A DNA stretch of 64,000 bases from Streptomyces sp. RKAG290 (GTDB lineage Bacteria > Actinomycetota > Actinomycetes > Streptomycetales > Streptomycetaceae). The stretch covers positions 2,480,001 to 2,544,000 of the forward strand of contig NZ_JAJOZC010000001.1 of NCBI RefSeq assembly GCF_023701695.1, given 5' to 3'. Below the pieces are notes generated by a model that made no database searches, was not told the DNA's origin, and saw nothing but the letters and a program-made list of their open reading frames with translations. Position 1 is the stretch's first letter. Every line of letters begins with the position of its first letter. The position numbers were made by a program, and so were the translations under genes. This document shows positions 1-8,173 of this stretch, piece by piece.

Positions 1-640
1 CCAGGCGCTGCGAGTTGAACCAGTGGCCGGCGACCTGCTGGCCGCTGCTGGACGTGACCTTGATGCCGTCCAGGACGGCCTTCTTGTCCGTGATCGCCTT
101 GTTGAAGTTGATCGAGACGGGCATGCCGACGCCGACGGTGGAGCCGTCCTCGGGGGTGAAGTTCCCGATGAAGCTGTTGGCGGGCGACACGGTGGTGAAG
201 GAGGAGTTCTCGTGCGCCTCGCGGCCCTTCGAGTCCTGCGCCGTCGCGTTGATCTTGTACGTGGTCGAGCGCGCCAGCTGGGCGTCCGGCTTCCAGGTGG
301 TGCCGTCGGCGGAGAGGGTGCCCTTGACGGCCTCTCCGGCCGCCGTGGTCATCGTGACGACCGTCAGCTTGCCCTTGGCGACGGTGACCTTGGCGTCGTT
401 GTTGATGCTCGCGTTGGTAGCGCCGTTCTTCGGCGAGATCGCTATCTGCGCCTCGGAGGCCTCCTCGGCCGCCGCCTTGTCGACCTCGGCCGCCTGTGAC
501 TTCTTCGAGCTGTCGGGGCTAGGGCCGCCCTGGGCGTCGCCGTCGCTGCAGGCCGAAAGCACCAGCACGCCGCCGAGCAGTGCGGACGCGGCCATGAGGC
601 CCCTGCGCCGCTTGCTGTCCGTCATCACACGCTTCTCCAT
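1..640 (-). CDS. L,D-transpeptidase-type lipoprotein, N-terminal part (cut by window edge)
   Basis: The reading frame is open to base 1, so only about 213 N-terminal residues are present. A basic n-region and hydrophobic stretch end in a lipobox (LSAC) near residue 31, so the protein should be a lipoprotein outside the membrane. It is followed by two Ig-like segments, the second with a 'PEDGSTVGVGMPV' signature. I know this layout from Streptomyces and mycobacterial L,D-transpeptidases, whose YkuD catalytic domain lies further C-terminal, here outside the window. These enzymes make 3-3 peptidoglycan crosslinks. The ATG at 640 is used; an in-frame ATG at 625 is an alternative. A second, different L,D-transpeptidase lies at 49876. 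The missing catalytic domain keeps the call short of certain. Confidence 0.85.
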   Translation of the reverse strand, partial: MEKRVMTDSKRRRGLMAASALLGGVLVLSACSDGDAQGGPSPDSSKKSQAAEVDKAAAEEASEAQIAISPKNGATNASINNDAKVTVAKGKLTVVTMTTAAGEAVKGTLSADGTTWKPDAQLARSTTYKINATAQDSKGREAHENSSFTTVSPANSFIGNFTPEDGSTVGVGMPVSINFNKAITDKKAVLDGIKVTSSSGQQVAGHWFNSQRL

Positions 641-665
641 CGTTGCCGAAATCCCCAAAAACCCC

Positions 666-697
666 GAGCTAGGCCGTTGACCGGCGATACCCGTCAA
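666..697 (-). promoter_or_regulatory. Putative promoter with overlapping dyad for the lipoprotein gene
   Basis: On the minus strand TTGACG (697-692) could be a -35 box, with TAGCTC (671-666) about 20 bases downstream as a weak -10. TTGAC (677-681) and GTCAA (693-697) form an inverted repeat around the -35, a possible operator. This is inferred from position only. Confidence 0.3.
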
Positions 698-730
698 TAC
701 TCCAAGAACACCCCGAATGGGTCCCTCGTT

Positions 731-751
731 CCACATCTGCGGGAGATGTGG
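731..751. repeat. Small perfect hairpin
   Basis: CCACATCT (731-738) and AGATGTGG (744-751) form a perfect 8-bp stem with a 5-base loop in the gap upstream of the lipoprotein gene. Its role is unknown. Confidence 0.4.
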
Positions 752-771
752 GGAACACCACTCATCGACGC

Positions 772-798
772 GGTGGTTCCTGTGGTGGTTCCTGTGGT
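772..798. repeat. 12-bp tandem duplication
   Basis: GGTGGTTCCTGT occurs twice in perfect tandem (772-783 and 784-795) and a third copy begins. The gap between 641 and 923 otherwise holds no convincing gene. Confidence 0.6.
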
Positions 799-874
799 CC
801 ACCACGTGGGTGCCGCCGGCGTCCGACCCGGTTTACAGCAGGTTCACGACCCGGTCCACCGGCTGTGTCGCGCA

Positions 875-913
875 CACCGGCCCCGGCCCGCCGGGAGCGG
901 GCCGGGGCCGGTG
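875..913 (-). terminator. Strong GC hairpin terminator
   Basis: A perfect 16-bp stem (875-890 with 898-913) with a 7-base loop lies just past the stop codon of the minus-strand gene at 924-1349. There is no clear U-tract, as is usual for Streptomyces terminators. Confidence 0.8.
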
Positions 914-923
914 TCTCCACCTG

Positions 924-1349
924 CTAGGCCCGCCGCTCCGTACTGCCGTCGTCGTCGTTCTCCTCCCCATTGTGCGGGACGCCGGCGCCGCCTTCGTCGC
1001 CGTCGTCCTCCTCGTACTCCTCGTCGTCGCCGTCATCGAGGTCCCATCCGTCCGGGTCCTCCGGGTCGTAGTCGACGATCTCGCTGCTCCAGGAGGCCTG
1101 GGTCAGCTCGACCCCGGGAACCTCACTGACCAGGTCGAACGGGTCGATCAGCGAGGCGAGGGCCTCCGCGCCGTCTTCCCGGACGGCGGTCTCGGCATGC
1201 GTACGTTCTTCGGCGGACTCGCCACCGGGCTCCCCGTACTCCGCCGCGAGGCTCTCCAGGGCGGTCCCGCTCAGGGCGTCGGCGTCCGTGATCTCCAACA
1301 CCATTTCGACCCGAAGGCGTACATAACGTGATGACTCAGAAGTGCTCAT
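924..1349 (-). CDS. Conserved hypothetical acidic protein
   Basis: This is a 141-residue protein with no signal peptide or membrane segment. The N-terminal two thirds look like a small folded domain (start 'MSTSESSRYVRLRVEM'). The last roughly 45 residues are almost entirely Asp, Glu and Gly, a disordered acidic tail. I do not recognise a functional family; similar proteins occur in other streptomycetes as hypotheticals. It is a single gene with its own terminator at 875-913. The neighbouring plus-strand gene at 1458 is divergent, so the 108-base gap between them should hold both promoters. Coding-like composition and the terminator placement support the call. Confidence 0.75.
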   Translation of the reverse strand: MSTSESSRYVRLRVEMVLEITDADALSGTALESLAAEYGEPGGESAEERTHAETAVREDGAEALASLIDPFDLVSEVPGVELTQASWSSEIVDYDPEDPDGWDLDDGDDEEYEEDDGDEGGAGVPHNGEENDDDGSTERRA

Positions 1350-1457
1350 ATGCCGGAGCGTAAACTCCCGCCCGCCGCGGCTTTCCTACGACCCGCTGCT
1401 TTCACTAGCATCGGCGCGCAGGCCTAACTCACGGCTGTCACAAGGGGAATCGATTCT

Positions 1458-1739
1458 GTGGCCATCACCCGCCGCCCGCTCCTGACCGCCACCGCTGCGG
1501 GAACGCTGCTGTGCGCCCTCTGGTTCGTCCCCTCCGCCCATGCGACCGGCGATACGGGCACCGGCCCCGGCCGGACGTCCGCCACCGGCGGGACCGGCGC
1601 GGACGGCACGACGCTCGCCGACACCGGGACGGGGATCGACACGACCCCGTATCTGATCGGCGGCACGGCGTTCCTGGGCATCGGGGCGGCCTTCGTCACC
1701 CACTCCGGCCGCCGCGGCGGCCGCCACCCGGCGCAGTGA
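1458..1739 (+). CDS. Small LAxTG surface protein, predicted sortase E substrate
   Basis: This 93-residue protein begins at GTG 1458. It has a signal peptide (RR, hydrophobic core, SAHA cleavage region near residue 29) and a Thr/Gly-rich mature part. Its C terminus has the three parts of a cell-wall sorting signal: LADTG near residue 54, a hydrophobic segment ('PYLIGGTAFLGIGAAFV') and a basic tail (RRGGRH). LAxTG is the recognised motif of actinobacterial class E sortases, which also anchor the long chaplins. Only about 25 residues would remain between the signal cleavage and the sorting site, so the anchored product would be a very short wall peptide. No sortase gene is nearby. It could alternatively be a simple membrane-anchored peptide. 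Confidence 0.75.
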   Translation: MAITRRPLLTATAAGTLLCALWFVPSAHATGDTGTGPGRTSATGGTGADGTTLADTGTGIDTTPYLIGGTAFLGIGAAFVTHSGRRGGRHPAQ

Positions 1740-1740
1740 C

Positions 1741-1789
1741 GCAGCCGGGGGCGGCCACCAGGAATGCTCCGGTGGCCGCCCCCGGCTGC
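1741..1789 (+). terminator. Perfect 19-bp stem terminator
   Basis: The arms 1741-1759 and 1771-1789 pair perfectly around an 11-base loop, starting two bases after the stop codon of the LAxTG gene. The convergent hutH gene ends at 1891, so it may work in both directions. Confidence 0.85.
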
Positions 1790-1890
1790 GAGAACGAAAG
1801 CCTCCAGGGTCTTTCGTTTGGATCAGGCCGACAACGCCGCGAGGTGCGGCGCCAGGGCACGCGAGCCCGGCATGATCCAGACGGGAGGCC

Positions 1891-3441
1891 CTAAGCCAGC
1901 GTCCCCGTCACCGGCTCCACGGCCGCGACCAGCTTCCCCGCCCGCACGAAGGCGTCCGCGGCGGCCAGGTCGGGCGACAGGAAGCGGTCCGGGCCCGGAC
2001 CCTCCACGCCCGCCGCCCGCAGCGCCTCGACGGCGGCCAGCGACGCGGGCGCCGGGGTCAGCCCCTGTGCGGCGCGCAGCTCGATCGCGCGGGTCGCCGC
2101 GTACAGCTCGACGGCGACGATCCGCGCGAGGTTCTCGACAGCGGTACGGAGCTTGCGCGCGGCCGACCAGCCCATCGAGACGTGGTCCTCCTGCATCGCG
2201 GAGGACGGGATCGAGTCCGCCGACGCCGGGACGGCGAGCCGCTTCATCTCGCTGACCAGCGCGGCCTGGGTGTACTGGGCGATCATCAGGCCGGAGTCGA
2301 CACCCGCGTCGTCCGCGAGGAACGGCGGCAGCCCGTGCGAACGGTTCTTGTCCAGCAGCCGGTCGGTCCGGCGCTCGGTGATCGAACCGAGGTCGGCGGC
2401 GACGATCGCCAGGAAGTCCAGGACGTACGCGACCGGGGCGCCGTGGAAGTTGCCGTTGGACTCGACCCGGCCGTCGGCCAGCACCACCGGGTTGTCCACG
2501 GCGGCGGCCAGTTCGCGGTCGGCGACGAGACGGGCGTGGGCGAGGGTGTCGCGGCCGGCTCCGGCGACCTGCGGGGCGCAGCGCACGGAGTAGGCGTCCT
2601 GGACCCGGGGCGCGTCGTCCTGGTGGTGGCCCGTGAGGCCCGAACCGGCGAGCACCCGCAGCATGTTGTCGGCGCTGGCGCCCTGGCCGGGGTGCGGGCG
2701 GATGGCGTGCAGCTCGGGGGCGAGGACCCTGTCCGTGCCGAGCAGCGCCTCCAGGGAGAGGGCCGCGGTGATGTCGGCCGAGGTGTAGAGGTTCTGCAGG
2801 TCGGCGATGGCCATCACGAGCATGCCGAGCATGCCGTCGGTGCCGTTGAGGAGGGCGAGGCCCTCCTTCTCGCGCAGCTCGACCGGCGTGATGCCGTGGG
2901 CGGCGAGGAGCTCGCCCGCGGGGCGCACGGTGCCGTCGGGGCCCTCCGCGTCGCCCTCGCCCATCAGGGTCAGGGCGCAGTGCGAGAGCGGCGCCAGGTC
3001 GCCGGAGCAGCCGAGCGAACCGTACTCGTGAACGACGGGTGTGATCCCGGCGTTGAGGACGTCGGCCATGGTCTGCGCGATCTCGGGCCGTACGCCGGTG
3101 TGCCCGGAGGCGACCGTCTTCAGCCGCAGGAACATCAGCGCCCGGACGACCTCGCGCTCGACCCGCGGGCCCATCCCGGCGGCGTGCGAGCGGACGATGT
3201 TGCGCTGGAGCCTGGCGCGGAGGTCCGGGCTGATGTGGCGGCTGGCCAGCGCGCCGAATCCGGTGGAGACGCCGTAGACCGGCTCGGGCTTGGCGGCGAG
3301 CGCGTCGATGACCTCACGGGCGGCGGCGAGGGCGCTCACGGCCGCCGCGGAGAGTTCGACACGGGCGTTGCCGCGGGCCACGGCGATGACGTCCTGAGCA
3401 GTGGTACCGGACGTCCCCACCACGACTGTATGCATATCCAT
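1891..3441 (-). CDS. hutH: Histidine ammonia-lyase
   Basis: HutH converts L-histidine to urocanate and ammonia, the first step of histidine utilisation, in the cytoplasm. The 516 residues match the family length. The prosthetic MIO group forms from the tripeptide at 145-147, here Cys-Ser-Gly inside 'GSLGCSGDLAPLSH', where most family members have Ala-Ser-Gly; I recall the same Cys variant in the S. griseus enzyme. Other family signatures visible are 'YGVSTGFG' near residue 56 and 'QEDHVSMG' in the C-terminal half. On the minus strand a TACGAT -10 box (3454-3449) lies 7 bases before the ATG at 3441, so the mRNA may be leaderless. An inverted repeat spans the same promoter. No other hut genes are in the window. 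Confidence 0.97.
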   Translation of the reverse strand: MDMHTVVVGTSGTTAQDVIAVARGNARVELSAAAVSALAAAREVIDALAAKPEPVYGVSTGFGALASRHISPDLRARLQRNIVRSHAAGMGPRVEREVVRALMFLRLKTVASGHTGVRPEIAQTMADVLNAGITPVVHEYGSLGCSGDLAPLSHCALTLMGEGDAEGPDGTVRPAGELLAAHGITPVELREKEGLALLNGTDGMLGMLVMAIADLQNLYTSADITAALSLEALLGTDRVLAPELHAIRPHPGQGASADNMLRVLAGSGLTGHHQDDAPRVQDAYSVRCAPQVAGAGRDTLAHARLVADRELAAAVDNPVVLADGRVESNGNFHGAPVAYVLDFLAIVAADLGSITERRTDRLLDKNRSHGLPPFLADDAGVDSGLMIAQYTQAALVSEMKRLAVPASADSIPSSAMQEDHVSMGWSAARKLRTAVENLARIVAVELYAATRAIELRAAQGLTPAPASLAAVEALRAAGVEGPGPDRFLSPDLAAADAFVRAGKLVAAVEPVTGTLA

Positions 3442-3464
3442 ATTCAGAATCGTACGGACTGAAT
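3442..3464 (-). promoter_or_regulatory. hutH promoter with ATTCAG-N11-CTGAAT dyad
   Basis: ATTCAG (3442-3447) and CTGAAT (3459-3464) form a 6-bp inverted repeat centred on the minus-strand -10 box TACGAT (3454-3449). A protein bound here would block hutH transcription. This is a candidate operator; its regulator is unknown. Confidence 0.45.
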
Positions 3465-3520
3465 CCCTTCATGTCACTAGTGGTCGCCCGGTTGACCCCT
3501 TACCGATCCGGTCACGCGCC

Positions 3521-4706
3521 TCAGGGACTGTTGCCGCGCAGCCGGCGACGGTCGTGGGCGGATTTCGGCGGGGAGTCGGCCAGCCGGATCACCTCGCCGT
3601 CGCGCCCGGCCACCACGGGCCGCACCGAGCGGGCCGCCTTCGCCCGGTACTGGGCCGCGTCCGCGAGCCGGAACAGCCGCCGCGCCGAGACCACCGGCCC
3701 GATCGGGTCGCCGGTCGAGGCGATCCCGCAGGCGACCCCGTTGCCGAACTCCAGCTCGGCCGACCGCTCACAGAGCTCGGTGGCCACCGCGATCACCTCG
3801 TCCGCCCCGGGCCCCAGAGCCAGCAGGCAGAACTCGTCCCCGCCGAGCCTGGCCGAAAGGGCGCCGGGCAGTATGGCGCCGCATCGGGACAGCACCGAGC
3901 CGAAACGTTCCAGCAGACGGTCGCCGACCGCGTGGCCGTGGGTGTCGTTGACCCGCTTCAGACCGTTCAGGTCACAGACGACCAGGCTCACCACCGATCC
4001 GTCCGCCCGGTGGCGCTCCACCGCCTCGTCCAGCCGCATGTCGACGGCGCGCCGGTTGGCGAGGCCGGTCAGCGGGTCGGTGAAGGCCAGTTTGCGCACC
4101 TCCTCCAGACGCTCGGTCTGGGAGATCCCGGCGGCCACGACGGCGGCCAGCACGGTGGCGAAGTCCGCGTCCCGCCGCCCGAACACCGGCTCCCCCACCG
4201 GACGCGCCACATAGAGCTCGCCCCAGGCCCGTCCGTGCAGCACGATCGGCGCGACCACGCAGCAGCCGCGCCCCCGCCGGCGCAGGGCCGCCACCCGCTG
4301 GTGGCAGTAACCGGGCCCGTAACCGTGCGTACCCGCCACCTCGGCCCGCGCGCCTCACCCGCGGGCTCCGGCTCCACCGGGCCCGCGGCGGTCTCCACCC
4401 AGGCGTCCGGCTCACCACCCCGGCCCAGCGCTCATGGAGGAATTCGGTGATCTCCGGGAACTGGTGCACCGGATACACCTCCTCGTCGGGGAACTCCTCC
4501 TCCCCCTCGGCCCGCAGGCCCGCGTTCACCAGGACCCGCAGCCGCCCGCGCCCGCGCTCCCAGACCGACAGCGCGGCGAAGCTGCCGCCCAGCGCCTCGC
4601 AGGCCCCCAGCGCGGCCGCTCGCCAGCACCCCCGCGGGGTGGGCGCCGCCGCCATCGCCTGCGCAAGCGAAACCACGGCCCGCAGCCGCGCATCATCACC
4701 ACCCAT
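3521..4706 (-). pseudogene. cdgE: GAF-GGDEF diguanylate cyclase, frameshifted as read
   Basis: This gene would make c-di-GMP, the messenger that controls Streptomyces development through BldD. From the ATG at 4706 an N-terminal GAF-like domain runs about 95 residues in one frame. The sequence then needs two single-base restorations, near 4418-4421 and 4345-4347, to continue through a linker into the rest of the GAF fold and an intact catalytic domain ('ARLGGDEFCLLALG'). Both losses fall in runs of G on the coding strand: GGGG where GGGGG, and GGG where GGGG, would restore the frame. The reading after repair is domain-consistent throughout, so the gene is probably intact in the organism and misread here. 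It sits next to hutH as in S. coelicolor, where I recall the homologue being named CdgE. Confidence 0.85.
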
Positions 4707-4791
4707 CGCTCCAGCTTATGTAGATATGCGATGTTTTGATCAGTTCGCAGTCCGGTTCATGCCCATTGCCGCACCGAACGGTCACCCTGCG

Positions 4792-5604
4792 TCACTCGCC
4801 GGGCCAGTTCGGCTTCCGCTTCTCGTTGAACGCGGCCACGCCCTCCGCCCGGTCGCCGGAGAAGGCCACCGACCGCCACGCGGAGTCCTCCACCTCCAGG
4901 CCCGCCCGCAGATCGAGCCCGTGCCCGAGCCGCAGCGCCCGCTTGGCCGCCCGCAGCCCCACCGGCGAGTTGGCCGCGATCCGGCCGGCGAGCGCCAGCG
5001 CCTCGGTCCGGTCCTCACCCTCCGCCACCAGTTCGTCGACCAGGCCCAGCTCCCGGGCCTCGGCCGCCTCCACCCGGCGCGCCGTGAAGATCAGCTCGGC
5101 GGCGCGCGCCGCCCCGATCCGGCGCGGCAGCAGCTGGGTGCCGCCGCCGCCCGGGATGACGCCGACCGAGACCTCGGGCAGGCCCACCAGTGCGGTCCGG
5201 TCGGCGACGATCAGGTCGCAGGACAGGGCCAGCTCGAATCCGCCGCCGAGCGCGAAGCCGTGCACCGCCGCGACCGTCGGCATCGGCAGTTCGAGCACAC
5301 CGGTGTAGGCGGCGCGTGCGGTGGGCCGCTGGCGCACCAGCTCGGCATCGGTGAAGGAGTTCCGCTCCTTGAGGTCCGCGCCCACGCAGAAGGCCCGCTC
5401 GTGACTGGAGGTGAGGACGGTGACCCGTACCTCCGGATCGGCGGCGAGAGCGGCGCAGGCGGCGCCGATCGAGCGGGCCATGTCCGTGGACACCGCGTTC
5501 ATGGCCCGCGGCCGGTCGAGCACCAGCTCGGCGACGTGCTCCAGGCCCTCGTGACTCCGTACGACGACGAATTCCCCGAACCGCTGCTCGGACGTGACGG
5601 TCAT
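4792..5604 (-). CDS. Enoyl-CoA hydratase/isomerase family protein
   Basis: This 270-residue crotonase-fold protein would hydrate or isomerise an acyl-CoA, probably in fatty-acid or branched-chain acid breakdown. Visible motifs are the oxyanion-hole loops 'FCVGADLKER' and 'HGFALGGGFELALSCD' and the following 'GLPEVSVGVIPGGGGTQ', where a family Glu sits in PEV. The ATG at 5604 is chosen because GGAGG lies 9 bases upstream; a longer frame from 5655 would run through a palindrome that looks regulatory. It is a single gene between cdgE and the adenylate cyclase gene. The exact substrate cannot be read from the sequence. Confidence 0.92.
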   Translation of the reverse strand: MTVTSEQRFGEFVVVRSHEGLEHVAELVLDRPRAMNAVSTDMARSIGAACAALAADPEVRVTVLTSSHERAFCVGADLKERNSFTDAELVRQRPTARAAYTGVLELPMPTVAAVHGFALGGGFELALSCDLIVADRTALVGLPEVSVGVIPGGGGTQLLPRRIGAARAAELIFTARRVEAAEARELGLVDELVAEGEDRTEALALAGRIAANSPVGLRAAKRALRLGHGLDLRAGLEVEDSAWRSVAFSGDRAEGVAAFNEKRKPNWPGE

Positions 5605-5613
5605 GACTGCACC

Positions 5614-5640
5614 CCTCCGGTTAACGAGCGTTACCGGAGG
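5614..5640 (-). promoter_or_regulatory. 27-bp near-perfect palindrome over the ribosome-binding site
   Basis: CCTCCGGT and ACCGGAGG arms flank TAACG...CGTT half-sites; only one extra A breaks the symmetry. The Shine-Dalgarno GGAGG of the enoyl-CoA hydratase gene lies inside the right arm on the minus strand. It may be an operator for a TetR-type acyl-CoA-responsive repressor, or an RNA hairpin hiding the binding site. Confidence 0.55.
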
Positions 5641-5679
5641 GAGCCTAGACCGCACCCCCGGAGTCCGGTCAGGGGCAGG

Positions 5680-6864
5680 TCAGGAAGTGCCGCGACGCGC
5701 CAGCAGCCACGGTTCGACGATGCCGAGGCCGCGCACCGGGCGCTGCCACATCGGCTGCAGCCCGTAGCGGTACTTGGGCACGGGAGCCGGCTCGGCGCCG
5801 TCCGCGCCCTCCTTCTCGGCCCGCTCGGCGGCGGCAGCGGCCTCCTCCGCGGCCTGGGCCTCGGAGGCGGGGGCGTCGCCGGTACGGGTCAGCTCCTTGG
5901 CGAACGCCCCGTCCACCAGGACGGCGTCCTTCGGAGCTATCGAGGTGAGCCGGCTGGCGAGGTTCACGGTGGTGCCGAAGACATCGCCCATCCGGGTGGT
6001 GACCGTGCCGAACGCGATGCCGACGCGCAGCGCCGGCATCGTCTCGTCCAGGGTCATCGCCTCGATGAGGCGCAGCGCGATCTCGGATGCGGTGCCCGCG
6101 TCGTCGGCGGCGAAGAGGACCTCGTCGCCGAGGGTCTTGATGAGCCGGCCGCCGTGCGCGGCGACGAGGTCGGCGCAGGTGGTCTCGAAGGACTCGACGA
6201 GCTCGCCGAGCTCCTCCTCCTCCAGGCGCCGGGTCAGCCGGGTGAACCCGACGAGGTCGGCGAAGCCGACGGCCAGGCGCCGGTCGACCATTTCCTCGTC
6301 GTCCGCGGCCTGCACGACCCGGCCGGTGGCGGCGGCGAGCTGGCGCCGCCACACGTACACCAGGAATTCCTCCAGCTCCGGCAGGAGCAGTTCGACCAGC
6401 GGGTAGGTGACCTCGGTGCGGGTCATACCGGGTTCGGGCGGCTCGGTGAGGCCTTCCAGGAAGGAGTCGATCTGCCACTCCGCCAGCCGGGCGGTGGTCT
6501 GTCCGGTGGACCGGGCGACCTGGATCGCCATCGGCTCGCTGAGCAGCCCCGCCTCGACGAGACCGGCGAGCCGGCGCAGTGCGAGGACATCAGCCTCGGT
6601 GAGCGCCTTTGCCTGTCCGATGTCGGCGAAGCCCATGGCCCGCCAGAAGCGGGAGGCCAGGTCCATGGAGACGCCCGCGGTCCTGGCGGCCTGGAACGGG
6701 GTGTAGCGCCGGTCGGCACCCAGGATCAGCTGTTCCAGCCGGATCGCGAGGGGATCGTCGCTCGGTTCCGCCGTGTGGTCGACTTCGTGATGCGGTGTCG
6801 CGTGGACCGAGGAGCCCGACGGGGGCTGTGTGCCATCGCCGGAGGTCGTGTCGTCGACGGTCAC
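5680..6864 (-). CDS. cya: Class III adenylate cyclase
   Basis: The protein makes cAMP from ATP; in S. coelicolor the homologue is needed for germination and aerial growth. It has 394 residues from GTG 6864, with AGGAGG 6 bases upstream. An N-terminal helical region of about 190 residues resembles the domain of mycobacterial pH-sensing cyclases. The catalytic domain spans about 195-325. Metal-binding Asp are D203 (FADLVGFT) and D247 (TLGDEVLF). The adenine-selecting pair is K243 and D294, and the transition-state pair is N301 and R305 (VNLASRL). All required residues are present, and Lys/Asp rather than Glu/Cys points to ATP as substrate. The Ala/Glu-rich segment near 330-355 looks disordered. 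No membrane segment is visible. Confidence 0.95.
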   Translation of the reverse strand: MTVDDTTSGDGTQPPSGSSVHATPHHEVDHTAEPSDDPLAIRLEQLILGADRRYTPFQAARTAGVSMDLASRFWRAMGFADIGQAKALTEADVLALRRLAGLVEAGLLSEPMAIQVARSTGQTTARLAEWQIDSFLEGLTEPPEPGMTRTEVTYPLVELLLPELEEFLVYVWRRQLAAATGRVVQAADDEEMVDRRLAVGFADLVGFTRLTRRLEEEELGELVESFETTCADLVAAHGGRLIKTLGDEVLFAADDAGTASEIALRLIEAMTLDETMPALRVGIAFGTVTTRMGDVFGTTVNLASRLTSIAPKDAVLVDGAFAKELTRTGDAPASEAQAAEEAAAAAERAEKEGADGAEPAPVPKYRYGLQPMWQRPVRGLGIVEPWLLARRGTS

Positions 6865-7131
6865 CAGCCGCCTCCTGCCCGTTCCCTGCGCACTGCCCTG
6901 CCGATCTGTCGGTGGATCGCCTCAACGATACGGCAGGTGTGCCCTACCTCACGTCCCCAGGTCACCCGGATACCGGGTGCCGCGAAATTCAACCCGCCCG
7001 GCACAACGGACCCACCGGGCGCACATGGGCCCGGGGCCCGCCGAGGCCCTACGGCGGCCGGGAACCGGGCGCCGTACGGACGCGCCCGGACCGCGCACAC
7101 CGCCCCGCGCCCGGCGCGCCGCCCGCCCCGC

Positions 7132-8040
7132 TCAGGTGAGCCCGCCCCCGGCCCCCCGCAGATGCACGATGTCGCCCGCCGAGACCGGTTCCTGGAGGCC
7201 GTCGCCGGTGGACAGGACCAGCCGCCCGTCGCCGTCGATCGCCACCGCCTCCCCGGTGAGCGTGCGCTCGCCCGGCAGCTGGGCCCGCACCGTCCGCCCG
7301 AGGGTCGCGCAGGCGGCCGCGTAGGCCTCCTGCAGCCCGCTGGCCGCCGCGTCGCCGTCCGCCGCGCGCCAGCGCCCGTACCACTGCTCCAGCGAGCGCA
7401 GCACGCCCCTCAGCAGCGTCTCGCGGTCCGTGGAGACCGCGCCGGCCAGGGCCAGCGAGGCGGCCGTGGGGGCGGGCAGCTCGTCCGCGCGCAGCGAGAC
7501 GTTGAGGCCGATGCCGATGACGACCCCGTCCCCGGCCCGTTCGGCCAGGATTCCGCCGGTCTTGCGTTCCTCGCCCGACGGGGTCTCCCCCGGACCGGGC
7601 TCGTCGGAGTCGGAGTCGTCGGGGATCCGGACCAGCAGGTCGTTGGGCCACTTCAGCGCCACGTCGACGCCCGCCGACTTCGCCAGGCCGGCCGCCGCGG
7701 CGACGCCCGCGAGCAGCGGCAGCCAGCCCCACCGCTGCACCGGTACGGCGCCCGGGGCCAGGTAGACGGAGAAGAACAGGCCCGAGCGGGCGGGGGCGGT
7801 CCAGGTCCGGTCGAGGCGTCCCCGCCCGGCGGTCTGCTCCTCGGCCACCAGGACCGTGCCCTCGGTGAGCCCGGCCGCGCGCGCGGCGAGATCGGAGTTG
7901 GTGGACCCGGTGCTGTCCACGACGTCGAGCGCCGTCCACAGCCCGCCGGGACGCAGCAGTCCGCGGCGCAGCGCGGGGACGTTCAGGGGCGGCCGGTCCA
8001 GGTCCGACCAACGGCTGTGTGACGCATCCGAAGGTGTCAT
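7132..8040 (-). CDS. birA: Biotin--[acetyl-CoA carboxylase] ligase
   Basis: BirA activates biotin with ATP and attaches it to the lysine of biotin carboxyl carrier domains; the target here is surely AccA2, encoded at 11822. The 302 residues include the biotinyl-AMP loop GRGR at 72-75 and the catalytic 'KWPNDLL' at 130-136. There is no N-terminal winged helix, so it is a plain ligase and not a biotin repressor. The ATG at 8040 is preferred (GGTGG upstream); a GTG at 8049 would add three residues. It is divergent from pccB across 133 bases, linking ligase and carboxylase control physically. Confidence 0.95.
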   Translation of the reverse strand: MTPSDASHSRWSDLDRPPLNVPALRRGLLRPGGLWTALDVVDSTGSTNSDLAARAAGLTEGTVLVAEEQTAGRGRLDRTWTAPARSGLFFSVYLAPGAVPVQRWGWLPLLAGVAAAAGLAKSAGVDVALKWPNDLLVRIPDDSDSDEPGPGETPSGEERKTGGILAERAGDGVVIGIGLNVSLRADELPAPTAASLALAGAVSTDRETLLRGVLRSLEQWYGRWRAADGDAAASGLQEAYAAACATLGRTVRAQLPGERTLTGEAVAIDGDGRLVLSTGDGLQEPVSAGDIVHLRGAGGGLT

Positions 8041-8081
8041 GCAAGCCACCCTAGGTGTGTCAAACGACGCACTGCCGAACC

Positions 8082-8100
8082 GTATCCGCGCCGATACGCT
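8082..8100 (+). promoter_or_regulatory. Putative pccB promoter with GTATC-N6-GATAC dyad
   Basis: TACGCT (8095-8100) is a likely -10 box. GTATC (8082-8086) and GATAC (8093-8097) form an inverted repeat overlapping it. The site lies in the birA-pccB divergent gap about 74 bases before the pccB start. No regulator is assigned. Confidence 0.35.
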
Positions 8101-8173
8101 ACGGGTCAGTAGCTGTTCATCCGCTGATCAGCAGCACAGTCGTCCCCGTGACCAGGCAGGGAGCCGCCACCCG

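Noticed and set aside
4447..8022. Very long open frame (about 1190 codons) on the plus strand
   Set aside because: It runs antisense to the enoyl-CoA hydratase, cyclase and birA genes; its translation is Arg/Gly/Pro-rich shadow sequence typical of high-GC DNA.
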